A program made the position numbers and the translations under genes. This document shows positions 19,872 through 30,795 of a stretch of 64,000 nt of DNA, piece by piece; position 1 is the first letter of the stretch; the number at the start of each line of letters is the position of its first letter. Source of the stretch: Sodalis ligni (GTDB lineage Bacteria > Pseudomonadota > Gammaproteobacteria > Enterobacterales > Enterobacteriaceae); contig NZ_CP075169.1 of NCBI RefSeq assembly GCF_016865525.2, positions 310,001 to 374,000 of the forward strand, in the 5' to 3' direction. The notes below the pieces were generated by a model that was not told the origin of the DNA, ran no database searches, and saw nothing but the letters and a program-made list of their open reading frames with translations.

Positions 19872-20981
19872 GTGAACCTACTCAATATGAGTACTGATTT
19901 TATTGCCATTTTTCTGTTCTCAATGGTTTTTTTGTTTTTTCTGCGCAAGATTGCCAAGAAGATAGGTCTGGTGGATCGGCCCAATTACCGCAAACGCCAT
20001 CAAGGGCAGATCCCGCTGGTGGGCGGCATATCAATCTATGCCGGTATCTGTTTCACTTTCATTTATACGGATCATGCCGTACCCCATATCGGACTCTATT
20101 TATTATGCGCGGGCATCCTGGTCATTACGGGCGCTCTTGATGATAAATACGATATCAGCGTTATCTCCCGCGCCGCCATTCAGGCGTTAGTCGCAATCGC
20201 CATGATGGTTTTCGGCGGCCTGTATATCAATAGCCTGGGTTTTATCTTCGGCCCGTGGGAAATGGTGCTCGGACCTTTTGGTTATTTGGTGACGCTGTTC
20301 GCCGTGTGGGCCGCCATCAATGCGTTTAACATGGTTGACGGCATCGACGGGCTGCTGGGAGGATTATCCTGCGTCTCTCTCGGCGCCATGGGCATCCTTA
20401 TGTGCCTGGATAACAATCCCGGACTGGGGCTGTGGTGTTTCGCCATGATTGCCGCTATTTTACCCTATATCCTGCTTAATCTCGGGTTGTTCGGTCGGCA
20501 TTACAAAGTGTTTATGGGCGACGCCGGCAGCACCATGATCGGTTTCAGTATCATCTGGATCATTTTGCAAAGCACGCAGGGCGCGGGCCATCCCATGAAT
20601 CCGGTGACCGCCCTGTGGATTATCGCCGTTCCGCTTATGGACATGATAGCCATCATGTACCGCAGGATGCGCAAGGGAATGAGCCCGTTTTCCCCCGATC
20701 GGCAGCATATCCACCACCTTATTATGAGAGCCGGCTTTAGTTCCAGGCAAGCCTTTGTTATTATTACCGTTACTGCAGCTTTGCTGGCTGCTTTCGGCGT
20801 CGCGGGAGAACGCTGGCTGGTCTGGCCTGAATCCGTGATGCTGATTTTATTCGTGCTGGTATTCTTGCTTTATGGCTATTTGCTTAAATGCGCCTGGCGA
20901 GTAGCGCGCTTCGTAAAGCGGACAAAGCGGCGGTTCGGCGATAAAAGATTACCGGCCGGCCGCACTTCGGGACGGAAATGA
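19872..20981 (+). CDS. wecA: UDP-GlcNAc:undecaprenyl-phosphate GlcNAc-1-phosphate transferase
   Basis: 369-residue multi-span inner-membrane enzyme that starts ECA synthesis by making Und-PP-GlcNAc. Family residues are in place: D90-D91 (GALDDKYD), D156 and D159 (NMVDGIDGL), FMGDAGST, and the HIHH motif in SPFSPDRQHIHHLIM. The GTG start matches the E. coli N-terminus (MNLL..STD). The stop overlaps the wzzE ATG by 4 nt. Confidence 0.97.
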   Translation: MNLLNMSTDFIAIFLFSMVFLFFLRKIAKKIGLVDRPNYRKRHQGQIPLVGGISIYAGICFTFIYTDHAVPHIGLYLLCAGILVITGALDDKYDISVISRAAIQALVAIAMMVFGGLYINSLGFIFGPWEMVLGPFGYLVTLFAVWAAINAFNMVDGIDGLLGGLSCVSLGAMGILMCLDNNPGLGLWCFAMIAAILPYILLNLGLFGRHYKVFMGDAGSTMIGFSIIWIILQSTQGAGHPMNPVTALWIIAVPLMDMIAIMYRRMRKGMSPFSPDRQHIHHLIMRAGFSSRQAFVIITVTAALLAAFGVAGERWLVWPESVMLILFVLVFLLYGYLLKCAWRVARFVKRTKRRFGDKRLPAGRTSGRK

Positions 20982-22024
20982 CACCAGATAAACATGCTTC
21001 CTCACACGACCCCCGACTGGATAATGAACTGGATATTCGCGGTCTTGTTCTCCGGTTATGGCGCGGCAAGCGCTGGATTGTCGCCATGGCGGCGATTTTT
21101 GCCGCGTGCGCCTTGATCTACTCTCTATTGGTGAAGCAGGAATGGACCGCTACCGCCATCACCGATCGGCCGACGGTGAATATGTTGGGCAGTTATTTCT
21201 CACAACAGCAATTTTTACGTAACCTGGATGTGAAAAACTCTACCTTGCCGACGTCGGATATGCCGTCTATCGGGGATGAAGCCTACCAGGAGTTTATCCG
21301 CCAGCTCTCCTCCTATGATACCCGGCGTGATTTCTGGCTACAGAGCGCTTATTACGTTGCCCGTAAAGAGGGGCGTTCCCGTGCCGATGCGCTGCTGCTG
21401 GACGAGATGATCAATAACGTTCAGTTCGTTCCCCGCGACGATGCGAAAAAGTTGCCGGACCAGGTGACATTGACGGCCGAAACGGCGGCGGATGCCAATA
21501 CGCTGCTGCGCGCGTATGTCGCTTATGCCAACCAGCGCGCGGACGGGGTTCTGAACGAAGATGTCACCGGCGCCTGGACGGCCCGCGCCATCTCACTTAA
21601 GGCCCAGGTCAAGCGTCAGGAAGCGGTGTCCCAGGCCATGTTTGAACGGGATGTGAATGCGCTTCGGCAAGCATTGGAGATTGCCAAGCGGCAAGGCATC
21701 AGCCATAGTCAAACCGATACGCCGGCGGAATCTTTACCACAATCCGCCCTCTACCTGCTGGGGCAGCCGGTATTGCAAGCCAGGCTGTCGGCATTGCAGG
21801 CCGCCGGGCCCAATTTTGACCTGGAGTACGATCAGAATCGCGCAATGTTGGCTACGCTGAATGTAGGACCGACATTGCAAAATAAATTCCAGACATATCG
21901 TTATTTACGAACGCCCGAGGAACCGGTAAAACGCGACAGACCTCGCCGGGTTTTCCTGCTCATTATCTGGGGTGCCATGGGTGTGCTGGCGGGTGCAGGG
22001 ATAGCGTTAAGCCGCCGTCAATGA
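20978..22024 (+). CDS. wzzE: ECA polysaccharide chain-length regulator WzzE
   Basis: 348 residues, equal to E. coli WzzE. An N-terminal transmembrane helix (RWIVAMAAIFAACALIYSLL) precedes a large periplasmic helical domain and a C-terminal helix (VFLLIIWGAMGVLAGAGIAL) after the proline-rich PEEPVKRDRPRR segment of Wzz proteins. It sets the modal length of ECA chains with WzyE. Start overlaps the wecA stop (ATGA). Confidence 0.95.
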   Translation: MTPDKHASSHDPRLDNELDIRGLVLRLWRGKRWIVAMAAIFAACALIYSLLVKQEWTATAITDRPTVNMLGSYFSQQQFLRNLDVKNSTLPTSDMPSIGDEAYQEFIRQLSSYDTRRDFWLQSAYYVARKEGRSRADALLLDEMINNVQFVPRDDAKKLPDQVTLTAETAADANTLLRAYVAYANQRADGVLNEDVTGAWTARAISLKAQVKRQEAVSQAMFERDVNALRQALEIAKRQGISHSQTDTPAESLPQSALYLLGQPVLQARLSALQAAGPNFDLEYDQNRAMLATLNVGPTLQNKFQTYRYLRTPEEPVKRDRPRRVFLLIIWGAMGVLAGAGIALSRRQ

Positions 22025-22046
22025 TGTTGCCATTGCACAAAGTAAA

Positions 22047-22080
22047 CCCTGAATAATTCGAGTTGCAGGGGAGCCAACGC
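22047..22080 (+). repeat. interspersed repeat, copy 1
   Basis: CCCTGAATAATTC, 3 nt, TTGCAGG and a nearby CAACGC recur at 57868-57902. It sits in the 178-bp wzzE-wecB gap, which is longer than the usual spacing in this operon, so the repeat likely lengthened it. Confidence 0.6.
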
Positions 22081-22202
22081 ACCGGCAACCGGAAGTATGA
22101 CGGGTTTAACCGGGCATCAATCCGGATAGATGCTCCGCACGCCACGCGGCAGAGCTTATACGGGCCATCCCGGTGGCTTACACGAGACGGAAGGGAATTG
22201 CT

Positions 22203-23333
22203 GTGAAAGTGTTGAGTGTCTTCGGCACCAGGCCGGAAGCCATTAAAATGGCACCGTTGATCTTGGCCCTGGCCAATGATCCGGCCTTCGAGTCAAGAAT
22301 TTGCGTGACGGCCCAGCACAGGGAGATGCTGGATCAGGTTTTGCGTCTTTTCAGCATCATTCCCGATTACGATTTGAATATCATGCAGCCGGATCAAGGG
22401 CTGACGGAAATCACCAGCCGGATCCTTACCGGCATGAAACCGGTTTTGCAGTCGTTTGAGCCCGATGTAGTGCTGGTGCATGGCGACACCACCACCACCC
22501 TGGCCACCAGCCTGGCGGCTTTTTATCAGCATATTCCAGTGGGCCATGTGGAAGCGGGGTTACGCACCGGCAATCTTTACTCGCCCTGGCCGGAAGAAGC
22601 CAATCGTAAATTGACCGGCCATCTGGCCATGTACCATTTTTCCCCCACTGAAAACGCCCGGCAAAATCTTTTGCGGGAGGGTCTGGCGGCGGAAAGGATT
22701 TTCATCACCGGCAACACCGTGATCGACGCGCTGTTTTGGGTGCGCGATCGCGTCATGAATGACGCCGCTTTGCGCGCCGCCCTTGAGCAGCGCTACGATT
22801 TTCTCGATGGGCAAAAAAAGCTGATCCTGGTTACCGGTCATCGCCGGGAAAGTTTTGGCGATGGATTTGAACGGATATGTAGCGCATTGGCCCATATCGC
22901 CCGCAACCATCCCGAGGTACAGGTGGTGTATCCGGTGCATCTGAATCCGAACGTCAGCGAACCGGTGAACCGTATCCTCAGCGGCATAGCCAATATCAAG
23001 CTTATCGATCCCCAGGATTATCTGCCGTTTGTCTATCTCATGGATCGGGCTTATATGATCCTCACCGACTCCGGCGGTATTCAGGAGGAGGCGCCTTCAC
23101 TGGGTAAACCGGTCCTGGTGATGCGGGAAACCACCGAGCGTCCCGAGGCGGTGGCGGCGGGGACGGTGCTGCTGGTGGGAACCGATCCCGCCAGGATACA
23201 GGCGGCGGTATCGACATTGCTTAATGACGTCGATGAATATCATGCCATGAGCCGGGCTCATAATCCCTACGGCGACGGACAAGCGTGCCGGCGAATAATC
23301 GAAGCATTAAAAAATCATCAGGTGAAAGTATGA
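22203..23333 (+). CDS. wecB: UDP-N-acetylglucosamine 2-epimerase
   Basis: 376 residues, non-hydrolysing epimerase that makes UDP-ManNAc for ECA. Family text includes [14 protein letters not shown] at the start, [42 protein letters not shown] and [20 protein letters not shown]. The GTG at 22203, behind AAGGGA, gives exactly the E. coli length; an ATG 30 nt upstream is rejected. Stop overlaps the wecC ATG. Confidence 0.97.
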   Translation: MKVLSVFGTRPEAIKMAPLILALANDPAFESRICVTAQHREMLDQVLRLFSIIPDYDLNIMQPDQGLTEITSRILTGMKPVLQSFEPDVVLVHGDTTTTLATSLAAFYQHIPVGHVEAGLRTGNLYSPWPEEANRKLTGHLAMYHFSPTENARQNLLREGLAAERIFITGNTVIDALFWVRDRVMNDAALRAALEQRYDFLDGQKKLILVTGHRRESFGDGFERICSALAHIARNHPEVQVVYPVHLNPNVSEPVNRILSGIANIKLIDPQDYLPFVYLMDRAYMILTDSGGIQEEAPSLGKPVLVMRETTERPEAVAAGTVLLVGTDPARIQAAVSTLLNDVDEYHAMSRAHNPYGDGQACRRIIEALKNHQVKV

Positions 23334-24592
23334 GTTTTGACATGATTTCCATCATCGGGCTGGGCTACATCGGTCTGCCGACCGCCGCGGCGTTTGCCTC
23401 GCGCCAAAAACACGTGGTAGGAGTGGATGTCAATCAACGAGCCGTGGATACCATCAACCGCGGTGAAATTCATATTATCGAGCCGGATCTGGAGCGACTG
23501 GTCAAGAGCGCGGTTGATGATGGCTATTTGCGGGCGGTGACTCGTCCCGAAGCGGCGGACGCCTTTCTGATCGCGGTACCTACCCCGTTTAAAGACGGCC
23601 ATGAGCCTGATCTGACCTATGTCCGGACGGCGGCCCTCTCCCTGGCGCCGGTATTGAAACCGGGGGACCTGGTGATTCTTGAATCCACTTCGCCGGTGGG
23701 CACCACTGAACAGATGGCGTTATGGCTGGCGGATGCGCGTCCCGATCTGCATTTTCCGCAGACGGCGGGAGATCAGGCGGATATCAATATCGCCTACTGT
23801 CCGGAGCGGGTCTTGCCGGGCAAGATCGTGGCCGAACTGATTAAAAACGATCGGGTGATCGGCGGGATGACCCCGCGCTGTTCCGCACGCGCCAGCGAGC
23901 TTTATCGACTCTTTCTGGAAGGTGAGTGTGTCGTCACGAACTCCCGTACCGCCGAGATGTGCAAACTCACCGAAAACAGTTTCCGGGATGTGAATATCGC
24001 CTTCGCCAATGAGCTGTCGCTGATTTGCGCCGAGCAGGGCATCAATGTGTGGGAGCTTATCCGCCTGGCCAATCGCCATCCGCGGGTGAATATTTTACAG
24101 CCCGGTCCCGGCGTGGGCGGCCACTGCATTGCGGTGGATCCCTGGTTTATCGTGGCGCAGAATCCGCAGCAGGCGCGCTTGATCCGGACCGCCCGCCTGG
24201 TGAACGACGATAAGCCGGCCTGGGTGGTGGACCGGGTGAAGTCGGCGGTGGCGGATTGTCTGTTTGCGACCAATAAACGGGCAGGGGAGGTGATCATTGC
24301 CTGTTTCGGGCTGGCGTTTAAACCGGATATCGATGATTTACGCGAAAGTCCGGCGGTGTCCATTGTCCAACGGATAGCATCCTGGCATCAAGGCGCTACC
24401 CTGGTGGTCGAACCCAATGTCCGGCAACTGCCCGAGTCCTTGGCCGGGCAGGCCACGCTCACCGAGCTGGAGGATGCGCTCAACCGGGCGGATGTACTGG
24501 TGATGCTGGTGGATCATCGTCAGTTCAAAGCGCTGCCTCCCTCGGCAGTACGCCAGAAATGGGTGGTGGATACACGGGGGGTTTGGCGGTGA
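23330..24592 (+). CDS. wecC: UDP-N-acetyl-D-mannosaminuronate dehydrogenase
   Basis: 420 residues, NAD-dependent oxidation of UDP-ManNAc to UDP-ManNAcA. It has the N-terminal Rossmann fold [16 protein letters not shown], the catalytic Cys in [16 protein letters not shown] and the C-terminal domain [20 protein letters not shown] overlaps the wecB stop and the stop overlaps the rffG GTG. Confidence 0.97.
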   Translation: MSFDMISIIGLGYIGLPTAAAFASRQKHVVGVDVNQRAVDTINRGEIHIIEPDLERLVKSAVDDGYLRAVTRPEAADAFLIAVPTPFKDGHEPDLTYVRTAALSLAPVLKPGDLVILESTSPVGTTEQMALWLADARPDLHFPQTAGDQADINIAYCPERVLPGKIVAELIKNDRVIGGMTPRCSARASELYRLFLEGECVVTNSRTAEMCKLTENSFRDVNIAFANELSLICAEQGINVWELIRLANRHPRVNILQPGPGVGGHCIAVDPWFIVAQNPQQARLIRTARLVNDDKPAWVVDRVKSAVADCLFATNKRAGEVIIACFGLAFKPDIDDLRESPAVSIVQRIASWHQGATLVVEPNVRQLPESLAGQATLTELEDALNRADVLVMLVDHRQFKALPPSAVRQKWVVDTRGVWR

Positions 24593-25656
24593 AGCGGATA
24601 CTGGTTACCGGCGGCGCCGGGTTTATCGGCTCCGCGCTGGTCAGGCATATCATCTCCGCTACCCCGGACAGCGTGCTGGTGGCGGATAAGCTGACCTATG
24701 CCGGCAACCTGGATTCCCTGGCGCCGGTCTCAGGGGATGAACGCTATCATTTCCAACGGCTGGATATCTGTGACGGCCCGGCGCTGGACCGGCTTTTGCA
24801 GGCCTACCGGCCTGACCTTATCATGCATTTGGCGGCGGAAAGCCATGTGGATCGCTCTATCGACGGGCCGTCGGCGTTTATCCGCACCAATATCGACGGT
24901 ACCTATATTTTGCTGGAGGCCGCACTGCGCTATTGGCAGACGCTTGATCGGGCAAAGCAAGCGGCGTTTCGTCTGCACCATATTTCCACTGATGAAGTGT
25001 ACGGGGATCTCGGCGCCTCCCAGGGCCTGTTTACCGAAAACACCCCCTATGCCCCCAGCAGTCCCTATTCCGCCTCTAAAGCCGCCAGCGATCATCTGGT
25101 GCGGGCCTGGCGGCGAACTTTTGGTTTGCCTACGCTTGTTACTAATTGCTCCAATAATTACGGCCCCTATCAGTTTCCGGAAAAACTGATTCCGCTGGTG
25201 ATATTGAATGCCCTGGCGGGAAAACCGCTGCCGGTATACGGCGACGGCGGGCAGATTCGCGACTGGCTGTATGTGGAAGATCACGCCCGTGCCCTATATC
25301 AGGTAGCGTTGGCTGGGAAAATCGGCGAAACCTATAATATCGGCGGCCATAACGAACGTAAAAATATCGACGTTGTGGCCTCTATCTGCGAGATATTGGA
25401 AGACTGTGCGGTAGGCAAACCTGCCGGAGTGGCGAATTTTCGCGATTTGATCCGGTTTGTGACCGACCGGCCAGGGCACGATCGTCGCTATGCCATCGAC
25501 GCCGGAAAAATCGAACGCGAACTGGGCTGGTTGCCGCATGAAACATTCGACAGCGGTTTGCGCAAAACCGTGCAATGGTATCTTTCCCATCCGGCCTGGT
25601 GGCGTAGAGTGCAGGACGGCACCTATGCCGGCGAACGTCTGGGACTGGCTCGCTGA
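24589..25656 (+). CDS. rffG: dTDP-glucose 4,6-dehydratase (ECA)
   Basis: 355 residues, short-chain dehydrogenase family, making dTDP-4-keto-6-deoxyglucose for the Fuc4NAc branch. Nucleotide loop [13 protein letters not shown], catalytic STDEVYGD and [12 protein letters not shown] (YxxxK). The GTG at 24589 overlaps the wecC stop and gives the E. coli length. Confidence 0.96.
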   Translation: MKRILVTGGAGFIGSALVRHIISATPDSVLVADKLTYAGNLDSLAPVSGDERYHFQRLDICDGPALDRLLQAYRPDLIMHLAAESHVDRSIDGPSAFIRTNIDGTYILLEAALRYWQTLDRAKQAAFRLHHISTDEVYGDLGASQGLFTENTPYAPSSPYSASKAASDHLVRAWRRTFGLPTLVTNCSNNYGPYQFPEKLIPLVILNALAGKPLPVYGDGGQIRDWLYVEDHARALYQVALAGKIGETYNIGGHNERKNIDVVASICEILEDCAVGKPAGVANFRDLIRFVTDRPGHDRRYAIDAGKIERELGWLPHETFDSGLRKTVQWYLSHPAWWRRVQDGTYAGERLGLAR

Positions 25657-25729
25657 GGGGCCGTCTGCGACCAGGCCGGCTAGTGTGCCGGTCATGGCTG
25701 TTTTTCAAGAATCGACGGCAGGAGAGCCT

Positions 25730-26611
25730 ATGAAAGGCATCGTTCTGGCGGGCGGCTCCGGCACCCGTCTTCACCCCATCACCCGCGGCGTGTCCAAACA
25801 GCTATTACCCATATATGACAAGCCGATGATTTATTATCCCTTGTCGGTGCTTATGCTGGCGGGTATTCGTGACATCCTGATCATCACCACACCCGAGGAC
25901 CAGCCTTCTTACCGGCGACTGCTGGGCAACGGCGACCAGTTCGGCATCCGCCTGAGCTATGCCGGCCAGCCTAGCCCCGATGGATTGGCGCAGGCCTTTC
26001 TGATTGGCGAAGCCTTCATCGCCGGCGAGCCCTGCTGCCTGGTGCTGGGGGATAATATCTACTTCGGTCAGGGTTTCAGTCCGAAATTAAGGCAGATAGC
26101 GACGCGCACACAGGGCGCGACCATTTTCGGATATCAGGTAATGGACCCAGAGCGCTTCGGCGTGGTTGAATTTGATGATAATTTTCGGGCGCTGTCCCTT
26201 GAAGAGAAACCGGCCAAGGCCAAATCCAACTGGGCGGTTACCGGCCTCTATTTTTATGACGCCCAGGTGGTAGAGTTCGCCAAACAAGTCACCCCGTCAT
26301 CCCGCGGCGAACTGGAGATCACGTCCATCAACCAGATGTACCTGGAGCGTGACCAGTTGCAGGTGCAACTCCTCGGCCGGGGCTTCGCCTGGCTGGATAC
26401 CGGCACTCACGACAGCCTGATCGAGGCCAGTATGTTTGTGCAGACGGTGGAAAAGCGCCAAGGATTTAAAATCGCCTGCCTGGAGGAGATCGGCTGGCGT
26501 AACGGTTGGCTGGATGACGACGGCGTACGCCGCGCCGCCCAGGCATTGTCAAAAACCGGCTACGGCCAATATCTGGTGAATTTACTTCATGCCCGTCCAC
26601 GCCAATATTGA
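25730..26611 (+). CDS. rffH: glucose-1-phosphate thymidylyltransferase (ECA)
   Basis: 293 residues, equal to E. coli RffH; makes dTDP-glucose. It has the nucleotidyltransferase signature [39 protein letters not shown] and [19 protein letters not shown] precedes the ATG. A 73-bp gap separates it from rffG. The 3' end overlaps rffC by 23 nt. Confidence 0.97.
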   Translation: MKGIVLAGGSGTRLHPITRGVSKQLLPIYDKPMIYYPLSVLMLAGIRDILIITTPEDQPSYRRLLGNGDQFGIRLSYAGQPSPDGLAQAFLIGEAFIAGEPCCLVLGDNIYFGQGFSPKLRQIATRTQGATIFGYQVMDPERFGVVEFDDNFRALSLEEKPAKAKSNWAVTGLYFYDAQVVEFAKQVTPSSRGELEITSINQMYLERDQLQVQLLGRGFAWLDTGTHDSLIEASMFVQTVEKRQGFKIACLEEIGWRNGWLDDDGVRRAAQALSKTGYGQYLVNLLHARPRQY

Positions 26612-27326
26612 ACCTCTGCGCTGGGAAAGCGACTTTTTCGGTTTCGCCAGCGGCAAACTGGTCTTTGACCCGGCGGCTCCGCCGGTGTCTTCAGCCGGGC
26701 TGGATGCCTTCAATATCGTCCAGGCCAAAGTGGCGGCCCAGTGCCCACAGCAACTCGATGCGCTGGCGGCCCTGAATTTTCGTCTTGTGGAAAGTGAAAT
26801 CGACCTTAGCGTTAACGTCGCGCCGCCCGCCGGGCCCGACATCGGCAAAAACGCTTATTCCGAGACCGTTTCACACTCCTCCGCGAAAATTCGTTTTGCC
26901 GGGGCGGCGGATATTCCGGCGTTACGCGCCATGGCGTCCACCGCATTCACCCTGAGCCGGTTTCGCGAACCCTGGTATTCCGGCCCGGACAGCAGCCGAT
27001 TTTACGCCCTGTGGGCCGAAAACGCCGTGCTGGGACGTTTTGATCACCGCTGCCTGGTGGCTGGTCCGCCGGAGGCCGTTAACGGCATGGTGACCCTTAG
27101 GGATATCTCCGCGGAAGAGGTGCGTATCGGGCTGCTGGCGGTGGATCCGGCCTTCGGCGGTCGGGGCATCGGACGTCTGCTGTTTAACGCGGCCCTGGAC
27201 TGGTGTCGCGATCATCACAAGAAACGCCTGCGGGTGGCGACCCAGACCGGCAACATCGCCGCGTTACGGCTCTACATAGCATGCGGAGCGACCATAGACA
27301 GCGCCGCTTATTGGTTATACAGGTGA
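26589..27326 (+). CDS. rffC: dTDP-fucosamine acetyltransferase
   Basis: 245 residues (wecD), GNAT acetyltransferase that N-acetylates dTDP-4-amino-4,6-dideoxygalactose. The acetyl-CoA loop is [15 protein letters not shown], with the C-terminal [20 protein letters not shown] strand. It is about 20 residues longer than the E. coli protein, mostly in a linker near residues 80-100. Start lies inside rffH. Confidence 0.93.
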   Translation: MPVHANIEPLRWESDFFGFASGKLVFDPAAPPVSSAGLDAFNIVQAKVAAQCPQQLDALAALNFRLVESEIDLSVNVAPPAGPDIGKNAYSETVSHSSAKIRFAGAADIPALRAMASTAFTLSRFREPWYSGPDSSRFYALWAENAVLGRFDHRCLVAGPPEAVNGMVTLRDISAEEVRIGLLAVDPAFGGRGIGRLLFNAALDWCRDHHKKRLRVATQTGNIAALRLYIACGATIDSAAYWLYR

Positions 27327-27330
27327 ACAT

Positions 27331-28461
27331 ATGATTCCGTTTAACGCGCCACCGGTGGTGGGTACTGAAATCGATTTTATCCGCTCGGCGATGGGCAGCG
27401 GTAAACTCTGCGGCGACGGCGGTTTTACCCAGCGCTGCCAGCAGTGGCTGGAGCAGCGTTTCGGCAGCGCCAAGGTATTGCTGACCCCTTCCTGCACCGC
27501 GTCGCTGGAGATGGCGGCTATTTTGCTGGATATCCGCCCCGGTGATGAAGTGATCATGCCCAGCTACACTTTTGTCTCCACCGCCAATGCCTTTGTGCTG
27601 CGCGGCGCCGTCATCGTCTTCGTGGATATCCGCCCGGATACCCAGAACATGGACGAAACCCTGATCGAAGCGGCCATCACCGAGAAAACCCGCGTTATTG
27701 TACCGGTTCACTATGCCGGCGTGGCCTGCGATATGGACCCTATCATGGCGCTGGCGAAAAAATACCGGCTGTTTGTGGTGGAAGATGCCGCCCAAGGCGT
27801 AATGTCCACCTATAAAGGCAAGGCTCTCGGCACCATCGGCCATATCGGCTGTTTCAGTTTCCATGAAACCAAAAACTACACGGCGGGGGGCGAGGGGGGC
27901 GCCACGCTGATAAACGACCCGGCACTGATTGAACGGGCGGAAATCATTCGGGAAAAAGGCACTGATCGCAGCCAGTTCTTTCGCGGCCAGGTGGATAAAT
28001 ACACCTGGCGCGATATCGGCTCCAGCTATCTCATGGCGGATATCCAGGCCGCCTATCTCTGGGGACAGCTGCAGGCGGCGGAAGAGATCAACCAACGCCG
28101 CCTGGCCTTATGGCGCCGTTACCGGGACGCATTATTGCCTCTGGCGGAGCAGAATCGCATCGATATCCCCTTTATCGCGCCGGGCTGCGAGCAAAACGGC
28201 CATATGTTTTACCTGAAGTTACGGGATATCCACGATCGTACGGCGTTCATCAACCATATGAAGGCGGCGGATATCCTGACGGTATTCCACTATATCCCCC
28301 TCCATGACAGCCCGGCCGGACAACGTTTCGGCCGCTTCCACGGCGAAGAGCGCTTTACCGGCCGGGAAAGCCGGCGGCTGGTGCGTTTGCCGCTGTTTTA
28401 CAATCTCACCGACGATGCGCAATCCCGGGTTATCGACGCCATAAACGGATATTTCTCCTGA
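27331..28461 (+). CDS. wecE: dTDP-4-amino-4,6-dideoxygalactose transaminase
   Basis: 376 residues (rffA), PLP-dependent sugar aminotransferase of the DegT/DnrJ/EryC1 family. The PLP lysine is K181 in SFHETKNYTAGGEGG. GDEVIMPSYTFVSTANAFVL and EDAAQGVMSTYKGKALGTIG flank the cofactor site. Length equals E. coli. Starts 4 nt after rffC. Confidence 0.97.
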   Translation: MIPFNAPPVVGTEIDFIRSAMGSGKLCGDGGFTQRCQQWLEQRFGSAKVLLTPSCTASLEMAAILLDIRPGDEVIMPSYTFVSTANAFVLRGAVIVFVDIRPDTQNMDETLIEAAITEKTRVIVPVHYAGVACDMDPIMALAKKYRLFVVEDAAQGVMSTYKGKALGTIGHIGCFSFHETKNYTAGGEGGATLINDPALIERAEIIREKGTDRSQFFRGQVDKYTWRDIGSSYLMADIQAAYLWGQLQAAEEINQRRLALWRRYRDALLPLAEQNRIDIPFIAPGCEQNGHMFYLKLRDIHDRTAFINHMKAADILTVFHYIPLHDSPAGQRFGRFHGEERFTGRESRRLVRLPLFYNLTDDAQSRVIDAINGYFS

Positions 28462-28462
28462 T

Positions 28463-29713
28463 ATGTCGCTGGCCGGGGCGTCATTATGGACCGCCGCGTC
28501 GACGCTGGTAAAGATCGGTGCCGGCCTGCTGGTGGTGAAGCTGCTGGCGGTATCTTTCGGACCCGGCGGCGTCGGGCAGGCGGGTAATTTCAGGCAGTTG
28601 GTGACGGTGCTGGGCGTACTGTCCGGCGCCGGTATTTTTAACGGCATCACCAGGTATGTAGCGCAATACCGGCACCAGCCGGAATCGCTGCGCAGGGTGC
28701 TGGGCACCGGTTCCACTCTGGTGCTGGGGTCTTCCGCCCTGCTGGCGCTGGTATTTCTGTGGGCCGCAGGGCCCATAGGCCGCGCGCTGTTCGGCCATGA
28801 CCACTACCGGTCAGTGATCTATGCCGTGGCGTTTATTCAGCTCGGCATCGCTTATGCCAATCTGATGCTGGCCATCCTGAAAGGATTTCGCGATGCCGCG
28901 GGGAATGCCTTGGCCGTCGGCTGCGGCAGCATACTGGGAGCGGGCGCTTACTTTCTAAGTTATTATCTCGGTGGCTATCAGGGTGCGCTGGCCGGTTTAG
29001 CGCTGGTGCCGGCCGCTACCCTGCTGCCGGCGGCCCTGATCGTCGCCCGGCGGCGGAAGGTTCGACTGGCCGATTTACGCCCGGCATGGGATCGGATCCT
29101 GGCCACCGAGCTCGGCAAGTTTACCCTGATGGCGCTGATGACCTCCTTTACCCTGCCGGTAGCCTACATCCTGATGCGAAATTTGCTGGCGCGTCATTAC
29201 AGCTGGTCGGAAGTGGGCATCTGGCAGGGCGTCAGCAGCATTTCCGACGCTTATCTCCAATTCATTACCGCCTCGTTTACCGTCTATCTGCTGCCCACAC
29301 TGGCGCGCTTGACCGACAAGCGCGATATCAGCAAAGAAATCGCCCGTACGCTGTTGTTTGTGCTGCCTGCGGTGGCCGTTGTCAGCCTGGTGCTGTGGCT
29401 TATGCGCGATATTGCCATCCGTTTGCTGCTGTCCGCACAGTTCGATGCGATGCGCGATCTCTTTGCCTGGCAGCTGATTGGAGATGTACTGAAAGTGGGC
29501 GCTTACGTATTTGGTTATCTGGTCATTGCCAAAGCCTCCCTGCGCTTTTATCTTCTGACGGAATTGAGCCAATTTATCCTGCTGACCGGCTTTTCCCATT
29601 GGCTGATTCCTCTCCATGGGGCTCTTGGCGCGACCCAGGCCTATATGGCAACCTATATCGTCTATTTCTTGCTATGCGGCGGCGTGTTTACACTCTATTC
29701 CAGGAAAAAATGA
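28463..29713 (+). CDS. wzxE: ECA lipid III flippase WzxE
   Basis: 416 residues, MOP/polysaccharide-transporter family with about 12 hydrophobic segments; moves Und-PP-linked trisaccharide across the inner membrane. Length equals E. coli WzxE. Starts 1 nt after the wecE stop; its TGA overlaps the rffT ATG. Intact. Confidence 0.95.
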   Translation: MSLAGASLWTAASTLVKIGAGLLVVKLLAVSFGPGGVGQAGNFRQLVTVLGVLSGAGIFNGITRYVAQYRHQPESLRRVLGTGSTLVLGSSALLALVFLWAAGPIGRALFGHDHYRSVIYAVAFIQLGIAYANLMLAILKGFRDAAGNALAVGCGSILGAGAYFLSYYLGGYQGALAGLALVPAATLLPAALIVARRRKVRLADLRPAWDRILATELGKFTLMALMTSFTLPVAYILMRNLLARHYSWSEVGIWQGVSSISDAYLQFITASFTVYLLPTLARLTDKRDISKEIARTLLFVLPAVAVVSLVLWLMRDIAIRLLLSAQFDAMRDLFAWQLIGDVLKVGAYVFGYLVIAKASLRFYLLTELSQFILLTGFSHWLIPLHGALGATQAYMATYIVYFLLCGGVFTLYSRKK

Positions 29714-30795
29714 CTTTGCTGATCCACGTATTGGGTGCCGATATCCCCCATCATAATGTGACGGTCTTGAAATTCTTTAATGACCGCCTGGCCGGTGCGT
29801 TGCCGGCTGAACAGGTGCGGCATTTTATGGTGGCGGCCTCTGATATCTCCCTCTATCCGGACTTTCCGGCGTTGGACATCGCTGCCTATACGAATAAACC
29901 GGCCTTGGCGCAGGCGGTCATCAAGCGTGCCGCCGCCGACCCGGGGGCGCATTTTTTCCTGCACGGGCAGTTTAATGCCGGCATATGGCTGGCGCTGCTC
30001 ACCGGCCGGTTATCCCCGGCCAGGATGAGCTGGCATATCTGGGGGGCGGATTTATATGAAGAATCCGTACAATGGAAACATCGCCTGTTTTACCTGCTGC
30101 GCCGCCGCGCCCAGGGCCGCATCGGCCATGTATTCGCCACCCTGGGGGATCTCTCGGTTTATCAACCGCGCTATCCCAAGGTGCCGTGCGAGCCGCTCTA
30201 TTTTCCGACCCGTATGGATCCCGACCTGTCTTATGCTCGTCCGCCGATGCCGGCGGGAAAAAAGTTGACCATCCTGCTGGGCAATTCCGGCGATAGCTCC
30301 AATCGACATCTGGATGGCTTGCAATCCATCCGGCGGCAGTTCGGCACCCAAGCGCGGATCGTTATACCCTTGGGCTATCCGTCGAACAATGACGGCTATA
30401 TCGCCCGGGTACGGACGGAAGCGGAAAAGTATTTTTCCCCGGAGCAACTGGAGTTGTTAACCGAACCGGTAGCCTTTGACGACTATCTCTCCTTGCTGCG
30501 GCGATGCGATTTAGGCTATTTTCTTTTTAACCGACAGCAGGGCATCGGAACGCTTTGCCTGTTGATTCAGTTCGGCGTGCCTTTTGTGCTGAGCCGGCAA
30601 AACCCGTTCTGGCGGGATTTGGCGGAGCAGCAGGTGCCGGTATTATTCCATGGCGATGCCCTGGATACGGCGGTGGTAGAGGAAGCTCAGCGGCAGCTGT
30701 CCGCCGTGGACAAAAGCCGTATCGCGTTTTTCTATCCCAATTATATGCAGGGCTGGCGGCGTGCGCTGGCCGTTGCGGCGGGGACCACCCTATGA
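29710..30795 (+). CDS. rffT: TDP-Fuc4NAc:lipid II Fuc4NAc transferase
   Basis: 361 residues (wecF), adds Fuc4NAc to lipid II to complete lipid III. Starts [16 protein letters not shown] as in the family, with [23 protein letters not shown] and [19 protein letters not shown], typical of glycosyltransferase family 56. Overlaps wzxE and wzyE by 4 nt each. Confidence 0.96.
   Translation: MTLLIHVLGADIPHHNVTVLKFFNDRLAGALPAEQVRHFMVAASDISLYPDFPALDIAAYTNKPALAQAVIKRAAADPGAHFFLHGQFNAGIWLALLTGRLSPARMSWHIWGADLYEESVQWKHRLFYLLRRRAQGRIGHVFATLGDLSVYQPRYPKVPCEPLYFPTRMDPDLSYARPPMPAGKKLTILLGNSGDSSNRHLDGLQSIRRQFGTQARIVIPLGYPSNNDGYIARVRTEAEKYFSPEQLELLTEPVAFDDYLSLLRRCDLGYFLFNRQQGIGTLCLLIQFGVPFVLSRQNPFWRDLAEQQVPVLFHGDALDTAVVEEAQRQLSAVDKSRIAFFYPNYMQGWRRALAVAAGTTL

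Noticed and set aside
29086..30795. 569-codon frame covering the end of wzxE and all of rffT
   Set aside because: Only the part from 29710 is real (rffT in the same frame); the first 208 codons are an out-of-frame reading of wzxE.
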